Made by a program: the position numbers and the translations under genes | DNA from: Streptomyces sp. rh34 | GTDB taxonomy: Bacteria; Actinomycetota; Actinomycetes; Streptomycetales; Streptomycetaceae | Length of the DNA: 56,915 bases | Assembly: GCF_002551245.1 (NCBI RefSeq) | Contig: NZ_NTGZ01000013.1 | Coordinates: forward strand, 1-56,915 | Direction of reading: 5' to 3' | Notes under the pieces: generated by a model | Told to the model about the DNA's origin: nothing | Seen by the model: only the letters and a program-made list of their open reading frames with translations | Databases searched by the model: none | Part shown: one piece after another, positions 8,992 through 17,538 of the stretch | How positions within the stretch are numbered: position 1 is the stretch's first letter | How the letters are laid out: the number at the start of each line of letters is the position of its first letter

Positions 8992-9041
8992 TTGACGTGT
9001 CATCCACACTAGACACCAGTGCTTGACGCGTCAACTAGTTG
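8992..9041. promoter_or_regulatory. Candidate MarR operator array between hydrolase and marR
   Basis: Perfect palindrome TTGACGCGTCAA at 9023-9034, a near copy TTGACGTGTCAT at 8992-9003 (31 bp centre to centre, about three helical turns), and a second perfect palindrome CAACTAGTTG at 9032-9041 overlapping the first. It lies 74 bp upstream of the hydrolase start and about 110 bp upstream of the MarR start, consistent with control of both. Confidence 0.7.
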
Positions 9042-9149
9042 CCGTGGGGGCCGGTTTGCCGCCTCGCGCGGGGTCCCGCTCGCCCGCTGCGGGAAGTGGC
9101 TCCGTCCGGGAGATGGATGAGCCGCCGACGCCCTCGCTACGCTCCTCCC

Positions 9150-9614
9150 ATGGACGCACCGCCACACTGGCTGGACCCGCAGCAGCAGGCCGCCTGGGAC
9201 AGCTTCATCCGCATGCAGGAGAAGCTCATCGGACGGCTCACACGCCAGGTACAGGCCGACTCCCGCATGTCCGCCTCCGACTACATCGTGCTGGCCAAAC
9301 TCACCGAGGCCGGCGGACGGATGCGCTTCATGGACCTCACCAAACTGGTGGAGTGGGAGAAGAGCCGCATGTCCCATCAGGTGGGACGGATGGCGAAGCG
9401 CGGACTGGTGGCCAAGGAAGACTGCCCCGACGACGGGCGCGGAGCGTTCATCGTCGCCACCCCGGCCGGCCGGAAGGCGATCGAGGACGCCGCGCCCCTG
9501 CACGTCGAGCACGTCCGCCGACTGTTCATCGACGCCCTCACCCAGGAGGAGCTGGAAGCCCTCTCCCGCATCGCGAACCGTGTCGTCGCGCACATGGAGA
9601 AGCAGCCCGACTGA
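9150..9614 (+). CDS. MarR-family transcriptional regulator
   Basis: 154 aa from ATG 9150 (MDAPPHWLDPQQQAAWDSFIRM). It has a winged-helix core: SASDYIVLAKLTEAGGRMRFMDLTKLVEWEKSRMSHQVGRMAKRGLVAKEDCPDDGRGAFIVATPAGRK, including the recognition helix and wing with the conserved DxR (DDGRG). C-terminal helices complete a dimeric MarR protein. It is divergent from the isochorismatase-family gene and probably represses it and itself through the palindromes in the shared intergenic region. Confidence 0.93.
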   Translation: MDAPPHWLDPQQQAAWDSFIRMQEKLIGRLTRQVQADSRMSASDYIVLAKLTEAGGRMRFMDLTKLVEWEKSRMSHQVGRMAKRGLVAKEDCPDDGRGAFIVATPAGRKAIEDAAPLHVEHVRRLFIDALTQEELEALSRIANRVVAHMEKQPD

Positions 9615-9629
9615 CGTGTCGAGGCGAGG

Positions 9630-9704
9630 TCAGACGGGTTTGAGCAGGTCGCGGAGGTTGGCCATGTGGGCCTTGACGTCGGCGATCTCGGCAGGGTGGG
9701 GCGA
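9630..9704 (-). pseudogene. 3' remnant of an unidentified minus-strand gene
   Basis: Reading the minus strand toward the stop at 9630-9632 gives HPAEIADVKAHMANLRDLLKPV, a clean amphipathic C-terminus with normal codon use. Upstream the frame becomes Arg/Gly-rich and hits a stop, with no start codon. It looks like the surviving tail of a deleted gene. The family was not recognised. Confidence 0.4.
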
Positions 9705-10014
9705 GCGACCTGGACCGCGACGTACGCGAGCCCCTCTGGACGCTCATCGAGTGCTCACCTACCGCCCGTTGCGCGCAACTGCTCTGCCTCGATCAGAAAC
9801 GGCAATTCCGCGCAGTCTGCCCTCGGTCGCATGCCATCCGACGCATCCTGGATTCCCACTTACGACGTTGTGAACAAAATACGCTGGGGGGCCTTGATCG
9901 AGGCCCGAGGCTTCTGGTGCCCGCCCAACGTCCATGCTGGGGGCGGTGGTGGTGCACCGAGGCCCGGTGGCTACTCTCGTCTCTCCGTCGATCTGGAGAG
10001 AAGGGAAGCAGGCT
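9705..10014. other. Gene-poor scar between marR and the hydrolase
   Basis: No complete gene. A plus-strand frame from about 9706 reads SDLDRDVREPLWTLIECSP and stays open to about 9920 but has no start codon, so it may be an internal fragment of a deleted gene. GC drops locally around 9840-9890. Confidence 0.35.
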
Positions 10015-10848
10015 GTGCGCAACGCCGCCGTGACGCCCGAGGGCGGCCAGATCCGCTGGGTTGAGCTGCCGGGACAGGAGCCGTCCCGCGTCTACGTCCA
10101 TGGTCTGGGCGCCACGTCGCCGGCCTACTTTGCGGAGGTTGCGGTTCATCCTCTGCTCGCCGGACGTCGTTCGCTGCTGATCGACTTGCTCGGACACGGC
10201 ATCAGCGACCGGCCGGCGGACTTCGACTACACCCTGGAATCCCACGCCGATGCCCTCGCTGCAGCTCTGACCAGTGCGGGTGTCACGGGCGCCGAGTTGA
10301 TCGCGCACAGCATGGGCGGCTCGGTGGCCATCGTCCTGGCCGCCCGGCACCCCCAGCTGGTATCCCGCCTGGTCCTGATCGACGCCAACCTTGACCCGAT
10401 CCCGCCCGCACCCGGCTCCGCGGGCAGCAGCGGCATCGCCGCGTACTCCGAGGAGGAGTTCCTGGCGAGCGGCTGGGAAACGATCCGAGACCGGGCTGGT
10501 TCCCACTGGTGGTCCACGATGCGCCTGGCAGGCCGGGAAGCCCTGCATCGCAGCGCGGTCCACCTCACCCGCGGCACCGCTCCCACCATGCGCGAGCATC
10601 TGCTGGACCTGCAGATCCCCCGTACCTACCTGCTGCCCGAGGCCGACGGCCCGCTCCCGGGCACCGGTGCGCTCATCGAAGCGGGGGTGGCCGTGGTCTC
10701 GGTCCCGGACTGCGGGCACAACATCATGCTGGACAACCCGGAAGGCTTCGCCCGCGCCACCGCGGCAGCGCTCGCGGACCGCGACCAGCAGTACAGCGCC
10801 CAGGCGGCCCCTAACGTGGAGAGAGCCGCACGGGTTCCTCATGTGTGA
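10015..10848 (+). CDS. Alpha/beta-fold hydrolase
   Basis: 277 aa from GTG 10015 (VRNAAVTPEGGQIRWVEL), preceded by AAGGGAAG. It has the alpha/beta hydrolase layout: oxyanion-hole VHGLGATSPAYF, nucleophile elbow AHSMGGS, an acidic residue in LPEADGPLPG, and catalytic His in DCGHNIMLDNPEGF. The substrate is unknown, and similar proteins are esterases or C-C hydrolases. An upstream start at 9934 is possible but lacks a binding site. The last ~15 residues (AQAAPNVERAARVPHV) do not look like family sequence and run into a transposase fragment, so the C-terminus may have been altered by that insertion. Confidence 0.8.
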   Translation: MRNAAVTPEGGQIRWVELPGQEPSRVYVHGLGATSPAYFAEVAVHPLLAGRRSLLIDLLGHGISDRPADFDYTLESHADALAAALTSAGVTGAELIAHSMGGSVAIVLAARHPQLVSRLVLIDANLDPIPPAPGSAGSSGIAAYSEEEFLASGWETIRDRAGSHWWSTMRLAGREALHRSAVHLTRGTAPTMREHLLDLQIPRTYLLPEADGPLPGTGALIEAGVAVVSVPDCGHNIMLDNPEGFARATAAALADRDQQYSAQAAPNVERAARVPHV

Positions 10849-11036
10849 TGACGAAGGAATGGGCCCGTGCGGCCTTGTCCCAGCCTGCCCTCACCGGCAT
10901 CTCCCGTGCACATCTCGGCGGTTTGATCGAGGAGCTGGCCGGGCCATGGACCGCGCGCTGTGAGTCCGCACTGCACGAGCGGCGCGGCGGCAACCGCAGG
11001 CAGCGGCCTGGTGCCGGACCGAAGCGCGACCTCGTC
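10848..11036 (+). pseudogene. Truncated IS5-like transposase, N-terminal part
   Basis: Reads MTKEWARAALSQPALTGISR, then a helical SRAHLGGLIEELAGPW segment and RCESALHERRGGNRRQRPGAGPKRDLVL. This is the helix-turn-helix N-terminus of Streptomyces IS5-type transposases. It stops abruptly near 11036, where unrelated methyltransferase sequence begins, and the DDE catalytic domain is gone. No terminal inverted repeat or target duplication could be identified. It is a deletion remnant. Confidence 0.7.
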
Positions 11037-11678
11037 TTACCGGCCGCACCTGCGGGTCGGGGACGGTGAGCAGCCGTGGCCCGGCCTGGGGCTGGTGGAC
11101 CGGCTGATCGCCACGTGTGCGTTGCGGTACGTCCCGTACGGGCTGCTCCGGCAGGTTCGGCCCGGTGGTGTCGTCGTGGCTCCGCTGGCCCGGGAGTTCT
11201 GGACCGGTGCTCTGGTCCAGCTCCGTGTCCAGGATGACGGCACGGCGGTGGGACCGTTCTGCGGCGGGGCCACGTACATGCCGATGCGAGCCCACCGCGT
11301 GCCCGACCTCCACGAAGTACGGGGGAAGGGCGGGCCCGTGCCGCAGGTCTCGATCCCGCCCGGCTCCTCGATCTCGGGTTCGCCTTGTATGCCGGGGCGC
11401 GGTTGCCCGGTGTGCGGCTCATCCACAAGAACACCGCCACCGAAGTCCAGGTGTGGGTGACCCGCGAGGACGGAGGCGCTGCGACGGCCGCCACGGGCGA
11501 GGAAGTGTGGCAGTACGGGCCCGGGTTCCTGTGGGAGGAGATCGAGCAGGCCTGGTGGGAGTACGAGTCGGAAGGGAGACCCGGTCACGCCGAGCGATTC
11601 GGGCTCACCGTGACCGGCCGGGGCCAGCAGGTATGGCTCCGCGACCCGGACCAGGTCGTCCGGCCGGCCAGGGCGTGA
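11037..11678 (+). pseudogene. 5'-truncated, frameshifted PCMT-like methyltransferase remnant
   Basis: The first part (to about 11340) reads HLRVGDGEQPWPG, DRLIATCALRYVP, LLRQVRPGGVVVAPL and DDGTAVGPFCGGATYM, matching the second half of protein-L-isoaspartate O-methyltransferase-like proteins of actinomycetes. The frame then shifts near 11345-11380 and continues as LDLGFALYAGARLPGVRL through to WQYGPGFLWEEIEQAWWEYE, ending at 11678. The SAM-binding N-terminus (GxGTGY) is missing because a transposase fragment abuts it. The protein is not functional. Confidence 0.72.
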
Positions 11679-11684
11679 CCCGCG

Positions 11685-12194
11685 TCAGGGCCGGGTGCCT
11701 GCCCACCGCCTCTCGCCGTCCTCCCACTCCCCCGTCGGCCGGAGCCCCGCCGCCGCGGCCACCGCCTCGGACGCGGCGTGGTCGGGGTGGATGTGCGCGA
11801 CGAGCGTACGGACGTCCGCGGCCTGGGCCAGGTGGGCCGCGAGGCCCATCGCGGCCTCGCTCGCGTACCCCCGGCCCTGCCACGGCGTCCCGAGGGCCCA
11901 GGCGATCTCCGCCCGGGGCCCCCGCACCGTCGCCTGAACGTACCCGGCGAGGCTTCCTTCCTCCCGGACCCTGAGCGCCCAGTTCCACCACAGCTCCCCG
12001 GGATCCGGCGAACCGGCGCACTGCCGCTCGTACCGGGACCGCAGCGCGGCCGGGTCCGGCGGGCCGCCGCCGGTGAACACGTACAGCGCCGGGTCCGCGA
12101 GGACGGCCGCCATCTCCTCCGCGTACGCCGGATCGAGGGAGAGCGCGTCGAGGCGGGCGGTGGTGAACGGCGGGGGCGTGATGGTCGTCGGCAC
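11685..12194 (-). CDS. GNAT-family N-acetyltransferase (RimJ/RimL-like)
   Basis: 169 aa from GTG 12194. Acetyltransf_3-type features: TARLDALSLDPAYAEEMAAVLADP at the N-terminus, EIAWALGTPWQGRGYASEAAMGLAAHL as the acetyl-CoA-binding motif A, and a C-terminal NxAS-like segment HPDHAASEAVAAAAGLRPTGE. Members acetylate protein N-termini, amino acids or small amines; the substrate here is unknown. It faces the methyltransferase remnant tail to tail, 6 bp apart. Confidence 0.87.
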   Translation of the reverse strand: MPTTITPPPFTTARLDALSLDPAYAEEMAAVLADPALYVFTGGGPPDPAALRSRYERQCAGSPDPGELWWNWALRVREEGSLAGYVQATVRGPRAEIAWALGTPWQGRGYASEAAMGLAAHLAQAADVRTLVAHIHPDHAASEAVAAAAGLRPTGEWEDGERRWAGTRP

Positions 12195-12269
12195 GGTGCC
12201 CGACCCTATGCCGGGCCACCACCCCCGGCACCTTGATTTCCGCAGCTCACGGTCAACGCGTGCGGACGC

Positions 12270-13112
12270 TCACCGGCTCAGGCGCTGGAAGCGGCGCACC
12301 GCCAGCGGCAGGAACACCAGCGTGATCGCGAGCGGCCACACCACGGCCATCAGCAGGGCGTGCTCCTCCACCCACGTGCCGCCGCCCGCCACCGGATTGC
12401 CGAACAGTTCGCGGGTGGCCGTCGCGGTCGAGGAGATCGGGTTCCAGGCCGCGATCGTGCCCAGCCAGCCCGGCATCAGGGACGGGGCCACGAACGTGCT
12501 GGAGATCATCGTGATGGGGAAGGCGACCGCGTACAGACCGCCCGCCGCCTCCGGGGTGGGCACCAGCATGCCGAGCCAGACGCCCACCCAGATCAGACTG
12601 AACCGCAGCAGCAGGAGCAGTCCGAAGGCGCCGAGGGCGGCCGGAGCCCCGCCGTCCGCGCGCCAGCCGATCAGCAGCGCGGTGGCGGCCAGGATCGTCA
12701 GTTCGGCGGCGGCCACCACCAGGTCGGCCGCCCCGCGTCCGGAGGCGAAGGCGGAGGGAGCCATCGGCATGGACCGGAAGCGGTCGACGACCCCCTTGGC
12801 GGCATCGGTGACGACGGCCACGGCGGTGTTCATGAAACCCATGGCCATGGTCATCGCGAACATGCCGGGCATCAGGAACTCCCGGTAGTCCCCGCCCCCG
12901 GGCACCTTCATCGCACTGCCGAAGACGTATCCGTACAGCAGGACGGAGAGGATCGGAAAGCCGAGCTGCCAGACGACGGCGGAGGGGTGGCGCTGGTAGT
13001 GGGTGAGGATGCGGCGGGTGATGTTCCAGCAGTCGGAAACCGCCCAGTAGGCGAGACCGTGTTCGCGGTCCGGGCCCGTAGCCGCTGCGGGGTTCCTTTC
13101 GAGTGTGGTCAT
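12270..13112 (-). CDS. ABC-2 type exporter permease (DrrB-like)
   Basis: 280 aa from ATG 13112, which overlaps the stop of the upstream ATPase gene (ATGA). It has six predicted membrane segments, including [72 protein letters not shown] and [21 protein letters not shown]. The [18 protein letters not shown] loop is typical of DrrB/ABC2_membrane proteins. It forms an exporter with the upstream ATPase. Such pairs expel drugs or endogenous metabolites, and the substrate cannot be inferred. Confidence 0.92.
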   Translation of the reverse strand: MTTLERNPAAATGPDREHGLAYWAVSDCWNITRRILTHYQRHPSAVVWQLGFPILSVLLYGYVFGSAMKVPGGGDYREFLMPGMFAMTMAMGFMNTAVAVVTDAAKGVVDRFRSMPMAPSAFASGRGAADLVVAAAELTILAATALLIGWRADGGAPAALGAFGLLLLLRFSLIWVGVWLGMLVPTPEAAGGLYAVAFPITMISSTFVAPSLMPGWLGTIAAWNPISSTATATRELFGNPVAGGGTWVEEHALLMAVVWPLAITLVFLPLAVRRFQRLSR

Positions 13113-14164
13113 GCCGCCGCCACCTCTCGTGCGTCGTGGCTCTCGGTGGTGGTGTCGTCGTTCGCGGCGTCGCCAGCCGCGCTGTGTCCCGTCAGGCGCA
13201 GGAACACGTCGTCCAGGCTCGGCCGGCGCAACCCGATGTCCTCCACCGCGATCCCGTCGTCCTGGAGGCTCCGGGCCACCTCGGTCAGCGCGGCCACCCG
13301 GTCGGCGACCTGGGCGTGTACCCGGCGGGCGGGGGCGTCGGTGACGACGAGCCCGCCCCCGGCCACCCGGTCGACGGCCCTCGCGACCGCGGCGAGGTCT
13401 CCGGCGTCGGCGGCCACCACCTCGATCCGGTCGCCGCCGACCCGGTTCTTCAGCGCGTCCGGGGTGTCGTCGGCGATGGCCCGCCCCCGGTCGATGACCG
13501 TGATGTGCGAGGCGAGCTTGTCCGCCTCGTCCAGATACTGCGTGGTCAGCAGCACCGTCGTACCGCCCGCCACCAGCGCCCGGACCGCGCCCCAGACCTC
13601 GCCCCGGCCACGCGGGTCGAGCCCGGTCGTCGGCTCGTCCAGGAAGAGCACGTCGGGCGAGAGGATCATCGAGGAGGCCAGGTCGAGACGTCGTCGCATG
13701 CCGCCGCTGTACTCCTTGGCGCCCTTGTCGGCGGCCTCGGTCAGGTCGAACCGGTCCAGCAGCTCCCCGGCGCGCTGCCGGGCCCGGCGGTTGCCGAGGT
13801 GGAAGAGCCGCCCGAACATCTCCAGGTTCTGCCGCCCGGTGAGACCTTCGTCGACGGCCGCGTACTGGCCGGTGAGCCCGATCCGGCTCCGTACGCGGCG
13901 GGGTGCGCGCGCCACGTCGAGCCCGGCGACCTCCGCCCGGCCCGCGTCGTACCGCAGGAGCGTGGCGAGGACCCGCACGGCGGTGGTCTTGCCGGCCCCG
14001 TTCGGGCCGAGCAGGCCGTGGACGGTGCCGGGGCGGACGGCGAGGTCGAATCCGTCGAGCGCCCGCTTCTCCGTCGCTCCCTTCCCCCGCCCCCGGTAGC
14101 GCTTCACGACCCCCTCGGCGAGCACCGCGTACCCGGACGCGGGCCCGCTTTTAAGCATGGCCAT
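13109..14164 (-). CDS. ABC exporter ATP-binding protein (DrrA-like)
   Basis: 351 aa from ATG 14164, chosen because GGGG lies 6-7 nt upstream. Walker [11 protein letters not shown]-loop region [18 protein letters not shown], signature [10 protein letters not shown], Walker [17 protein letters not shown] and H-loop [14 protein letters not shown] are all present. The C-terminal domain ends in [15 protein letters not shown], the regulatory tail of DrrA proteins. It is cotranscribed with the permease and divergent from a TetR gene across a conspicuous inverted-repeat operator. Confidence 0.94.
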   Translation of the reverse strand: MAMLKSGPASGYAVLAEGVVKRYRGRGKGATEKRALDGFDLAVRPGTVHGLLGPNGAGKTTAVRVLATLLRYDAGRAEVAGLDVARAPRRVRSRIGLTGQYAAVDEGLTGRQNLEMFGRLFHLGNRRARQRAGELLDRFDLTEAADKGAKEYSGGMRRRLDLASSMILSPDVLFLDEPTTGLDPRGRGEVWGAVRALVAGGTTVLLTTQYLDEADKLASHITVIDRGRAIADDTPDALKNRVGGDRIEVVAADAGDLAAVARAVDRVAGGGLVVTDAPARRVHAQVADRVAALTEVARSLQDDGIAVEDIGLRRPSLDDVFLRLTGHSAAGDAANDDTTTESHDAREVAAA

Positions 14165-14206
14165 GGCACAACCCCCTGATTCTCCGACTGACCGGACGCT
14201 GACTGA

Positions 14207-14261
14207 GTACACCGTACCCCACACTGGGTACGGTGTACTCCTAAACGGGTACGGTGTACCC
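14207..14261. promoter_or_regulatory. TetR operator cluster controlling the DrrAB-like exporter
   Basis: Perfect 13-bp inverted repeat GTACACCGTACCC (14207-14219) and its complement (14226-14238), then a third site GGGTACGGTGTACCC at 14247-14261 that is itself nearly palindromic. It lies between the two divergent starts (14164 and 14292). A two-operator arrangement autoregulating tetR and repressing the exporter is the simplest reading. Confidence 0.85.
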
Positions 14262-14291
14262 AGCCCTGTTCCGGAGCACTACGCTGGCCCC

Positions 14292-15104
14292 ATGGCGAAA
14301 GACGGATCGACAGCGGCGACGGACGGCACGGCCACCGGGAGCGGCGACATCGCGCGCAGCCTGGAGCTCCTGTGGGGCACCGGGGAGCGCCCCAGCCGCG
14401 GCCCCAAACCGGGCCTCACCCTGGACCGGATCGTCACCGCCGCGGTCGCCGTCGCGGACGCGGAAGGGCTGGCCGCCGTCTCCATGCGCCGCCTCTCCAC
14501 CGAGCTCGGCACGGGCACGATGTCGCTCTACCGGTACGTCCCCGGCAAGGCCGAACTCCTGGACCTGATGCTCGACCGGGTGCTGGGCGAGCCGTTGTCC
14601 ACCGAACCCGACCGCCCCGCCGGCGCCCACGACGGACCCGACGACTGGCGGGCGGCGGTCGGCACCATGGCCCGGTCCTACCGGGACAACCTGCGCCGCC
14701 ACCCCTGGCTGCTGAAGATCAACCAGGCCCGTACGGTGCTCGGCCCCAGCGCCCTGCGCGGTCTGGAGCTCTCCCTCACGGCCCTGCGGTCCATGGGGCT
14801 GCGCGACCCCGAACTGATCGGCGTGATCATCACCGTCAACAGCTTCGTGGAGGGCCTCGCCCGCACCCAGGGGGACGCGGCCGAGGCGGTGGCGCAGACC
14901 GGGCTGAGCGACGAGGAGTTCTGGGACAGCCAGCGCCCCTACCTGGAGCGGGCCATGCTCAGCGGCGCGTACCCGATGATGGCGGGCATGTCGGAGGACA
15001 CCTTCAGCGCCGACTTCGACCACTTCGAGTTCGGGCTGCGACGGCTGGTCGCCGGGTTCGAGGCCCTGGTCGCGGAGCGGACGGCGGAGCGGGCTGCGGA
15101 GTAG
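14292..15104 (+). CDS. TetR-family repressor with TetR_C-type ligand domain
   Basis: 270 aa from ATG 14292. An unusually long N-terminal arm (~45 aa) precedes the HTH: GLTLDRIVTAAVAVADAEGLAAVSMRRLSTELGTGTMSLYRYVPGKAELLDLMLDRVLGE. The C-terminal domain, with WRAAVGTMARSYRDNLRRHPWLLK and GFEALVAERT, is the tetracycline-repressor-like TetR_C type. It is divergent from the DrrAB-like exporter, which it should repress through the inverted repeats at 14207-14261; ligand binding would release export. Confidence 0.93.
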   Translation: MAKDGSTAATDGTATGSGDIARSLELLWGTGERPSRGPKPGLTLDRIVTAAVAVADAEGLAAVSMRRLSTELGTGTMSLYRYVPGKAELLDLMLDRVLGEPLSTEPDRPAGAHDGPDDWRAAVGTMARSYRDNLRRHPWLLKINQARTVLGPSALRGLELSLTALRSMGLRDPELIGVIITVNSFVEGLARTQGDAAEAVAQTGLSDEEFWDSQRPYLERAMLSGAYPMMAGMSEDTFSADFDHFEFGLRRLVAGFEALVAERTAERAAE

Positions 15105-15201
15105 CCGGCGGACCGGGCGGCAGACCGGACGGCGGGCTGACCGACGGGCCGGACAGCGTCCCGGACATGACAGCGTCCCCGGCCCGTGCCCCAATGGATA
15201 T

Positions 15202-15606
15202 ATGGACGCCAGCCCGGAACTCGCTCCTTTCGTCAAGCAGTACGCCGTCCTGCTGAGCACCCGCCGCCAGAACGGAACCTCCGTCGGCACCCCGGTCAAC
15301 ATCGTCGTCGAGGGCGATCACGCGTTCATCCGCACGTTCTCCTCCGCCTGGAAGGTCGAGCGGATGCGCAACCACCCGCAGGTGGAACTCGCCCCCTGCA
15401 CGGTCCGGGGCAGGCCGACGGGACCGCAGATCAAGGCGCACGCGCGGCTGCTGCGGGCGGGTACGAAGGAGAACACGCACGCGGCGCGGATGCTGTCGCG
15501 GAAGTACCCGGTCGTGCAGGGCGTGCTCGTCCCGCTGGCCCACCGGCTGAAGCGGGACCGGACGCTGCACTACGAGGTGTGGCCGGTGACGGACGACGAC
15601 ACCTGA
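15202..15606 (+). CDS. PPOX-class F420/flavin-dependent oxidoreductase
   Basis: 134 aa from ATG 15202. It is a split-barrel protein of the pyridoxamine-phosphate-oxidase-like group: QYAVLLSTRRQNGTSVGTPVNIVVEGDHAFIRTFSSAWKVERMRNHPQVELAPCTVRGRPTGPQIKAHARLL. The RRQNG and AWKVERMRNHP positions correspond to cofactor phosphate binding in F420-dependent members of this actinobacterial group. Substrate unknown. It stands alone, 97 bp after the TetR gene. Confidence 0.85.
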   Translation: MDASPELAPFVKQYAVLLSTRRQNGTSVGTPVNIVVEGDHAFIRTFSSAWKVERMRNHPQVELAPCTVRGRPTGPQIKAHARLLRAGTKENTHAARMLSRKYPVVQGVLVPLAHRLKRDRTLHYEVWPVTDDDT

Positions 15607-15681
15607 GCGCGAGCGCGCCGCCCGCCCGGGACCGCCGCCCGCCTATCCGCCTGCTCGCCTGTCCGCGTGCCCGCCTGCTCG

Positions 15682-16722
15682 CTATCCGCGCCGCCGCTTC
15701 AGCGCGAACCAGAGGACCACGGCCCCGGCGAGGACGGCGACCCCGAGGGCCGCGTTGCCGCTGCCGCCCTCACCCGCGTCGCCGGCGCTCCCCTGGCCAC
15801 CGCCCTTCGACGGGGCCCCGGACCCCTCGCCGGAATCGGAACCGGAACCGGAACCGCTTCCCTGCCCGCCCTTCACCTCCACCCGGACGACCCCGCTGCT
15901 CGCCCCTTCCGAGCCGAACATCAGGGCCGAGCCGTCCGCCGTGTACGTCACCGACTCCGCCTGCCGCTGGAACGGGGCCCCGACCGACCGGTCCTCCCCG
16001 AGGCGGCCCTTCTCGAAGGCGTACTCGCGGGCGCTGAAGTACGAGCGCAGCACCAGCCGGGTCCCGTCGGGCGAGAAGGCCCCGTCGGTGACCCACGGCA
16101 CCTCGTCCACCCGCCGGAACACGTTCGTGGAGCCGGCGGTCAGCTTCGCGGGGCCTTCGTAGAGGCCGCCGCCGTCCTCGTTCTTGGAGGCGATGTAGAC
16201 GCGGCCGGTCTTCGGGTGGACCATCAGCGCCTCGGCGTTGCGGGCCCCGTCGGCGTACGTCACGTCGTACTGGACGGCCGTGACGGTGGCGTCGCGCAGG
16301 GTCTTCGGCTCGGGGAAGCGGTAGATCCAGACGTGGTCCCAGGTGCCGTCGAGGTTGTCGCCGATGTCACCGACGTAGAGGTCGCCGTCCGGCCCGATCG
16401 AGATGCCCTCGACGTCCCTCGGCGCCCCGACGCCCCGCATCGTGATGGTCGCGAGGGTCTTCCCGGTGCGGGAGTCGACGGCGTAGACGTAGGGGCCGTC
16501 GTCGCTGTCGTTGTGCGTCCAGTAGACGCCGGGGTGCGCGCGGCTGGCGGCGAGGCCGCTGGACTCGGTGATACGGGGGTCCTCGATCGTGAAGTCACGG
16601 TCGGGCCGTCCGTCGTCGGCCACGGCCGGACCGGCCCCGGCGAGCAGCGGAACGGTGACGGCGAGAGCGGCGGCGAGGGTGGCGGCGGCGCGGCCCGCCG
16701 GGCCGGTCGGATACGAGCGCAT
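15682..16722 (-). CDS. Secreted, membrane-anchored beta-propeller-like protein
   Basis: 346 aa from ATG 16722 (MRSYPTGPAGRAAATLAAALAVTVPLLAGAGPAVADDG), a clear Sec signal peptide with an AVA-D cleavage site. The body has repeated WD40/YVTN-like blades: SSGLAASRAHPGVYWTHNDS, DVEGISIGPDGDLYVGDIGDN, NAEALMVHPKTGRVYIASKNED and DGAFSPDGTRLVLRSY. A Gly/Ser-rich linker is followed by a hydrophobic segment (ALGVAVLAGAVVLWFAL) and KRRRG, a C-terminal membrane anchor. Function unknown; it probably sits on the outer face of the membrane. It is divergent from an SGNH hydrolase gene. Confidence 0.85.
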   Translation of the reverse strand: MRSYPTGPAGRAAATLAAALAVTVPLLAGAGPAVADDGRPDRDFTIEDPRITESSGLAASRAHPGVYWTHNDSDDGPYVYAVDSRTGKTLATITMRGVGAPRDVEGISIGPDGDLYVGDIGDNLDGTWDHVWIYRFPEPKTLRDATVTAVQYDVTYADGARNAEALMVHPKTGRVYIASKNEDGGGLYEGPAKLTAGSTNVFRRVDEVPWVTDGAFSPDGTRLVLRSYFSAREYAFEKGRLGEDRSVGAPFQRQAESVTYTADGSALMFGSEGASSGVVRVEVKGGQGSGSGSGSDSGEGSGAPSKGGGQGSAGDAGEGGSGNAALGVAVLAGAVVLWFALKRRRG

Positions 16723-16780
16723 GGCCCAAGTGTCCATCGTCACGTCGCAGGCCGGAGCCGTGATCGGCCATGATGACGCC

Positions 16781-17485
16781 ATGCGTTTTCTCCCGGTCGG
16801 CGATTCCATGACCATCGGCGCCACCGGCGACTTCACCTGGCGCTACCGGATGTGGCAGCACCTGGAGGCGTGCCCCGGCCTCCCGTACGAGATCGTCGGC
16901 CCGCGCACGACGCTGTACGACATCGAGGCGGACGCCCCGGTCTCCCACGCGTACGCCGATCCGTCCTTCCCGCCCGCCGCCCGCCGGCACCTGTCCGGCT
17001 GGGGCGAGGGCTGGCTGCACATGGCCCCGGTGATCGCGGACGCGGTGCGCGAGACGGAGGCGGACGTCCTGCTGGTCTCGCTCGGCCTGATAGACCTCGG
17101 GTTCTACACGGACGCCGAGCAGACGGCGGCCAACGCCCGCGCGTTCGTCACGGCGGCCCGCACGGCCAACCCGCGTCTGCGCATGGTGCTGCTCCCGGTG
17201 ATACCGAACGTCCGGGCCTTGACGGACGCCCCCTTCGCCGCCTCCTGCGCCCGCTTCAACGAACTCCTCGCCAAGGCCGTGGCCGACCTCGACGAACCGT
17301 CATCACCACTCCTGCTGGCCTCGCACCCCACGGCGTACGACATCCGCACGGACACCTACGACGGCACCCACCCCGGCCCGACGGGCGAGCACAAACTCGC
17401 CGCCGCCTTCGCCGACGCGATGCACCAGGCGTGGGAGCTGGGCGGACCGTACGCCGTGCGCCACGCGCCGGCGCAGGCGGCCTGA
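16781..17485 (+). CDS. SGNH/GDSL-type hydrolase
   Basis: 234 aa from ATG 16781, starting MRFLPVGDSMTIGATGDFTWRYRM: block I with nucleophile Ser in GDSM at the very N-terminus and no signal peptide, so it is cytoplasmic. VLLVSLGLIDLGFY is the oxyanion block region and YDGTHPGPTGEHKLAAAFADAM carries the catalytic Asp-x-x-His block V. Likely an esterase or lipase on a small ester. It shares a 58-bp intergenic region with the divergent propeller protein gene. Confidence 0.88.
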   Translation: MRFLPVGDSMTIGATGDFTWRYRMWQHLEACPGLPYEIVGPRTTLYDIEADAPVSHAYADPSFPPAARRHLSGWGEGWLHMAPVIADAVRETEADVLLVSLGLIDLGFYTDAEQTAANARAFVTAARTANPRLRMVLLPVIPNVRALTDAPFAASCARFNELLAKAVADLDEPSSPLLLASHPTAYDIRTDTYDGTHPGPTGEHKLAAAFADAMHQAWELGGPYAVRHAPAQAA

Positions 17486-17538
17486 CACCCGGGCAGGGCA
17501 GGCTCCTCACCCCACAGCCCCCTCGCCCCGCAGCCCCT

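Noticed and set aside
12360..14099. Plus-strand open frame opposite the DrrAB-like genes
   Set aside because: Reads as Arg/Gly/Pro-rich noise; the minus strand has full ABC motifs.
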